Positions 12,522-14,818 of a stretch of DNA of 14,818 nucleotides are shown here, one piece after another (the first letter of the stretch is position 1; each line of letters opens with the position of its first letter). The notes beneath the pieces were generated by a model. The model had not been told where the DNA came from, did not search any database, and saw nothing but the letters and a program-made list of their open reading frames with translations. The stretch lies in the NCBI GenBank assembly GCA_022562335.1, contig JADFPM010000033.1:1-14818 (forward strand), given 5' to 3'. Made by a program: the position numbers and the translations under genes. The stretch is from Chloroflexota bacterium (GTDB taxonomy: Bacteria > Chloroflexota > Dehalococcoidia > Lucifugimonadales > UBA3495).

Positions 12522-12989
12522 TTAACCCAGGAACGCCGCCTCTTGCCGGGCAAAGGCGTCCGCCACCCGTTGGACATTCGCCCCCATCAAATCCATCAGT
12601 TTCATCTCATCCATGGTGAAGTATCCAAAGGCGGTGGTCTCATCGGTCAATCTCAGTTCCCCGCCGATCGGTTTGGCTTCAAAACTCATGGTCACCCCCT
12701 GGAAACGGTTGCCGTCGGCGTATTCTATGATTCTGTGGGGGTTCGAGTAGACCCCGATGAGCCTGACGATTTCCACCACCAGCCCGGTTTCCTCCAGCAC
12801 CTCCCTGGCACATGTTTCTTCAGCGCTTTCTCCCGGGTCCATCCCTCCCCCGGGAAGGCACCATTGGCCGTTGTCCGACCGGCGGGTGATCAGCACTTTC
12901 TCCCCAGCGGAGTCAAAGATCACGGCGCAACTGGAAGGCCGAAGAACCGCAAGTTTCCCGATACGGTCGCCATATATGATTTTGGTCAA
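12522..12989 (-). CDS. Nudix hydrolase
   Basis: A 155-residue Nudix protein that cleaves nucleoside diphosphate-linked compounds; the substrate is not predictable. The Nudix box is canonical, G-x5-E-x7-REVLEETG with G48, E54, R62-E63, E66-E67 and G69, preceded by WCLPGG (43-48). All residues for magnesium-dependent hydrolysis are present. The start is TTG at 12989 because AAGGGAGG lies about ten bases before it and the fold begins there. A longer in-frame GTG at 13067 gives 26 extra residues (181 in total), but it has no ribosome binding site and follows the SDR stop by only 15 bases. The gene is downstream of, and possibly co-transcribed with, the SDR at 13083. Confidence is high for the family and moderate for the start. 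Confidence 0.9.
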   Translation of the reverse strand: MTKIIYGDRIGKLAVLRPSSCAVIFDSAGEKVLITRRSDNGQWCLPGGGMDPGESAEETCAREVLEETGLVVEIVRLIGVYSNPHRIIEYADGNRFQGVTMSFEAKPIGGELRLTDETTAFGYFTMDEMKLMDLMGANVQRVADAFARQEAAFLG

Positions 12990-13082
12990 AAGCGTGTTGC
13001 CTCCCTTGGGGGTATGCCGCCGCCGGGTCTTAGATGTGGGTAATGAATGGCCTGATTTCCCGGTCACTGCTATTTCAGCAGA

Positions 13083-13910
13083 TCATTCCGGGTCCTTCAG
13101 CAGGGGAAACATGGCCAGCGGCGTGGCCGCCAATAACCCGGCGTCCACCGGCAGGGTGACCCCGGATATCCAGCGGGATTCTTCAGATGCCAGAAAGGCG
13201 ATGGCCCAGGCCACGTCCCAGGGCGTGCCGTCGGTTCCCAAAGGCCCGGCCCTCCTCCGCAACTCCAGCATCTCATCGGTGGAATGCCGCGCCACCATGG
13301 GGCTGCGTATGTGTCCCGGCGCGATGCAGTTGACCCGGATATTGTCCCGGCCGTAGTGCACCGCCATGGAATTGCTGAGGCCGATTATCCCGCCTTTGGA
13401 GGCGGCGTAGGCATGACTGGGCCTGCCGCTCCCGGCCCGCAGGCCCACGATGGAGGACAGGTTGATGATGGAGCCGCCGCCGTCTTCGATCATGAGGGGG
13501 ATGGCGTATTTGCTGGTGAGCATCACGCTTTTAAGGTTTACGTCGATGACGGTGTCCCAGAAAGCCTCATCCACGTCGGTGACGGAACCGGGTCCGCTGA
13601 TGCCCACGTTGTTGACCAATACGTTTAGCCTGCCGTAACGGGACACGGCGGCCTGGGCCATCTCCTGGCAGTCCGAGGCGCTGGTCACGTCGCCAACCAG
13701 GATCGAGGCATCGCCCCCCTCTTCCTTGATGTTGGCCAGGGTGATCTCGGCGTTCTTCTCGTCCCGGTCCACCAGCAGGACTTTGGCCCCCTGGCGGGCG
13801 AAAAGGATGGATATGGCCTGTCCGATCCCCACGAAATCGCCGCTGCCCGTGGCGCCGGCCCCGGTGACTATGGCAACTTTTCCTTCTAATCTGCTTCGCG
13901 AGTCTGGCAT
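13083..13910 (-). CDS. Classical SDR oxidoreductase with a long glycine-rich loop
   Basis: A 275-residue canonical short-chain dehydrogenase. The cofactor motif TGAGATGSGDFVGIG (16-30) has about seven extra residues compared with TGxxxGIG, as in an SDR subgroup with a longer loop. D48 after the second strand (LLVDRD) predicts NAD(H). NNVG (100-103), N125, S152/S153 in NLSS and Y168-A-A-S-K172 form a complete catalytic set. APGHIRSP (197-204) and the glycine-rich end are typical. The ATG at 13910 is chosen with GAGG six bases upstream; a TTG four codons earlier (13922) is also open. Substrate is unknown, probably a hydroxyl/keto compound. It lies upstream of the Nudix gene on the same strand. 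Two overlapping AGTATA (TATACT on the minus strand) boxes at 13952-13962 may be its -10. Confidence 0.93.
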   Translation of the reverse strand: MPDSRSRLEGKVAIVTGAGATGSGDFVGIGQAISILFARQGAKVLLVDRDEKNAEITLANIKEEGGDASILVGDVTSASDCQEMAQAAVSRYGRLNVLVNNVGISGPGSVTDVDEAFWDTVIDVNLKSVMLTSKYAIPLMIEDGGGSIINLSSIVGLRAGSGRPSHAYAASKGGIIGLSNSMAVHYGRDNIRVNCIAPGHIRSPMVARHSTDEMLELRRRAGPLGTDGTPWDVAWAIAFLASEESRWISGVTLPVDAGLLAATPLAMFPLLKDPE

Positions 13911-14010
13911 ATCAATCCTCAAACAACCAATGTCCGCAGGCCGCTGGCGGCAGTATAGTATAGCCTAGTCACATTGTGGGAGGCACGTTAGTGCCTTTCT
14001 CGACAGGTGG

Positions 14011-14098
14011 TTCGACAAGCTTGTCCTGAGCGAAGCCGAAGGGCTCACCACGAACGGATGAGGGTCTTTCCGCCCGTTGGTCCTGGGCCTGTCGAAGG
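14011..14098. repeat. Dispersed repeat of the TTCGACA...GAACGG type, inverted pair
   Basis: The left copy (14011-14057) begins TTCGACAAGCTTGTCC and ends GGGCTCACCACGAACGG. The right copy (14074-14098) is its shortened inverse, reading CCTTCGACAGGCCCAGGAC... on the other strand and ending ACCAACGG. The right copy lacks about 24 bases of the left. Translating the left copy antisense gives FGFAQDKLVEP, a peptide I recall as a mark of dispersed repeats in environmental genomes. No transposase is near. Confidence 0.75.
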
Positions 14099-14170
14099 AT
14101 GGTCCATTTTGGATATATGGTTTTGATGTAGTTTCTTGGTCCAGCCATTGGGATTTTGCACCGGGTGGGA

Positions 14171-14243
14171 CGGACTCTTTGGCCGGACTCTTTGGCCGGA
14201 CTCATTCCCGGACTCATTCCCGGACTCATTCCCGGACTCATTC
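14171..14243 (+). repeat. Short tandem array of 13- and 12-bp units
   Basis: Two copies of CGGACTCTTTGGC (14171-14196) are followed by four copies of CGGACTCATTCC, the last one base short (14197-14243). The array ends two bases before an ATG. The 12-bp units keep frame and would encode repeated RTHS if translated with the acetyltransferase. They are spaced without unique spacers, so this is not CRISPR. Confidence 0.9.
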
Positions 14244-14274
14244 AATGAAAACCACTGATCAAGGGTATGCCAAT

Positions 14275-14736
14275 ATGAAAACCCGTTTGGATTATAGGCT
14301 CGCTGAGGAATCGGACCTGCCAGCCATCGTTGAGATGTTGGCGGACGACGAGTTGGGCGCTTCCAGAGAGGACTTCCGGGTCCCCCTGCCCCAAAGCTAC
14401 GTCGATGCCTTTAGGAAGATCGTCAGCGACGAGAACCAGGAATTGACGGTGGTGGAACTGGACGGTGAGATAGCCGCGACCTTTCATCTGAGCTTCATCC
14501 AATACCTGACCTACCGAGGGGGCGTCCGGGCCCAAATAGAGGCGGTCCGGGTAAATTCTGGCTGGAGAGGCAAGGGACTTGGAAAGGAGATATTCCAGTA
14601 CGCCATCCAACGGGCCAAAGACAAGGGCGCCCATCTGATACAGCTGACCACGGACCAACGGAGACCCGATGCGCTGAGGTTCTACCAACAGTTGGGTTTC
14701 ATCAATTCCCACAACGGCATGAAGCTGCACCTCTAG
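14275..14736 (+). CDS. GNAT family N-acetyltransferase
   Basis: A 153-residue acetyltransferase of the GNAT fold. Motif A is VRVNSGWRGKGLGKEIFQYA (91-110), with the RGKGLG pyrophosphate loop (98-103) that binds acetyl-CoA. RFYQQLGF (135-142) is motif B. Length is typical for a single domain. The substrate, a small amine or a protein amino group, is unknown. The start at 14275 is chosen because AAGGG lies nine bases upstream and MKTRLDYRLAEESDLP begins the fold. An ATG at 14245 would add ten residues. An ATG at 14077 would translate the tandem repeats and is unlikely. It is transcribed away from the SDR and ends at TAG overlapping a possible minus-strand gene end. Confidence 0.92.
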   Translation: MKTRLDYRLAEESDLPAIVEMLADDELGASREDFRVPLPQSYVDAFRKIVSDENQELTVVELDGEIAATFHLSFIQYLTYRGGVRAQIEAVRVNSGWRGKGLGKEIFQYAIQRAKDKGAHLIQLTTDQRRPDALRFYQQLGFINSHNGMKLHL

Positions 14737-14818
14737 CGGACTGGCTGCGAGAGCGGGTGGACGAAATCCCCCCAACGATCCTTATGAAAGGTGGCCAGGG
14801 TCTTCCCCTTTGCAAAGG
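14733..14818 (-). CDS. Possible C-terminal end of a minus-strand gene (cut by window edge)
   Basis: On the minus strand, 27 codons stay open from the window edge to a TAG at 14735-14733. The peptide ends FHKDRWGDFVHPLSQPVR. Codon third positions are GC-rich, as in the genes nearby. Its stop would overlap the acetyltransferase stop within CTAG, a convergent arrangement. Too little is present to name a family, and it may be chance. Confidence 0.3.
   Translation of the reverse strand, partial: FAKGKTLATFHKDRWGDFVHPLSQPVR

Larger units (their letters stand above)
13911..14274. other. Divergent intergenic region with repeats
   Basis: This 364-base stretch between the SDR and the acetyltransferase has no supported gene. 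It contains a small hairpin, AGGCAC-GTTA-GTGCCT (13981-13996), a dispersed inverted repeat (14011-14098), the AT-rich stretch 14105-14150 and the tandem array at 14171-14243. Possible minus-strand -10 boxes lie at 13952-13962. The plus-strand open frame through it (from 14077) is judged an artefact of the repeats. Confidence 0.6.

Noticed and set aside
12990..13067. Longer Nudix protein starting at GTG 13067
   Set aside because: No ribosome binding site precedes it and the extra residues are basic and unstructured; TTG at 12989 has AAGGGAGG upstream.
13969..14241. Minus-strand frame with the peptide FGFAQDKLVEP
   Set aside because: This is the antisense reading of a dispersed non-coding repeat, not a gene.
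14171..14243. CRISPR-like short repeats
   Set aside because: The units are contiguous 12-13 bp copies with no spacers and no cas genes.
14077..14274. N-terminal extension of the acetyltransferase through the RTHS repeats
   Set aside because: It would translate a dispersed repeat and a tandem array; AAGGG before the ATG at 14275 and the fold boundary favour the shorter form.
14242..14775. 177-codon minus-strand open frame opposite the acetyltransferase
   Set aside because: It is a shadow of a clear GNAT gene in a GC-rich sequence and has no family motif.

Overview
The window looks like a chromosomal segment of a GC-rich, free-living bacterium that can use oxygen. It has strong AGGAGG-type ribosome binding sites and frequent GTG/TTG starts. 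Most genes are on the minus strand. No rRNA, tRNA, CRISPR array, transposase or phage gene is visible. Two kinds of dispersed non-coding repeat are present: a TGTCATTCTGAG / AAGAATCT inverted repeat, and a repeat whose antisense reading gives the peptide FGFAQDKLVEP. From memory, such repeats are common in Chloroflexota (Dehalococcoidia/SAR202-like, Anaerolineae) and some other environmental genomes. I therefore suggest Chloroflexota, but this is inference and not proven by the sequence.

Left part (1-5085, all minus strand). At the edge is an MNT/HEPN toxin-antitoxin-type pair (246-587 and 1-216, the latter cut by the window). The MNT protein has an unusual active-site motif. Next comes a complete lutA-lutB-lutC operon (3759 to 708) for the iron-sulfur L-lactate oxidation complex. 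Upstream of it, on the same strand, are a VOC/glyoxalase-fold protein and a single-domain globin with a long acidic tail.

Middle (5086-8651). A 913-residue soluble histidine kinase (GAF-PAS-GAF-GAF-HisKA_2-HATPase) has no response regulator beside it. Its last two GAF domains are a clear tandem duplication that also copied the first residues of the dimerisation/phosphoacceptor helix. Non-coding stretches on both sides contain hairpins and inverted repeats, including a textbook terminator at 8571-8603.

Right part (8652-14818). This is a run of small-molecule metabolism genes: an SDR without the catalytic Tyr/Lys, a carboxymuconolactone-decarboxylase-like protein, two small cupins, a small ferredoxin-like-fold protein, an RraA/HMG-aldolase-family protein, a Nudix hydrolase, a canonical SDR with a long nucleotide loop, and a GNAT acetyltransferase. 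Strands alternate, so these are several short transcription units. One bidirectional terminator (11652-11681) and at least two candidate divergent promoters with overlapping palindromes lie between them. Family content suggests catabolism of organic or aromatic acids feeding keto-acids and lactate into central metabolism, but no complete pathway can be read from the window.

I did not find a clearly new multi-gene system. The most unusual items are the Ser/Asp-exchanged MNT motif, the SDR lacking its Tyr/Lys pair, the internally duplicated kinase, the globin tail, and the repeat elements between genes.
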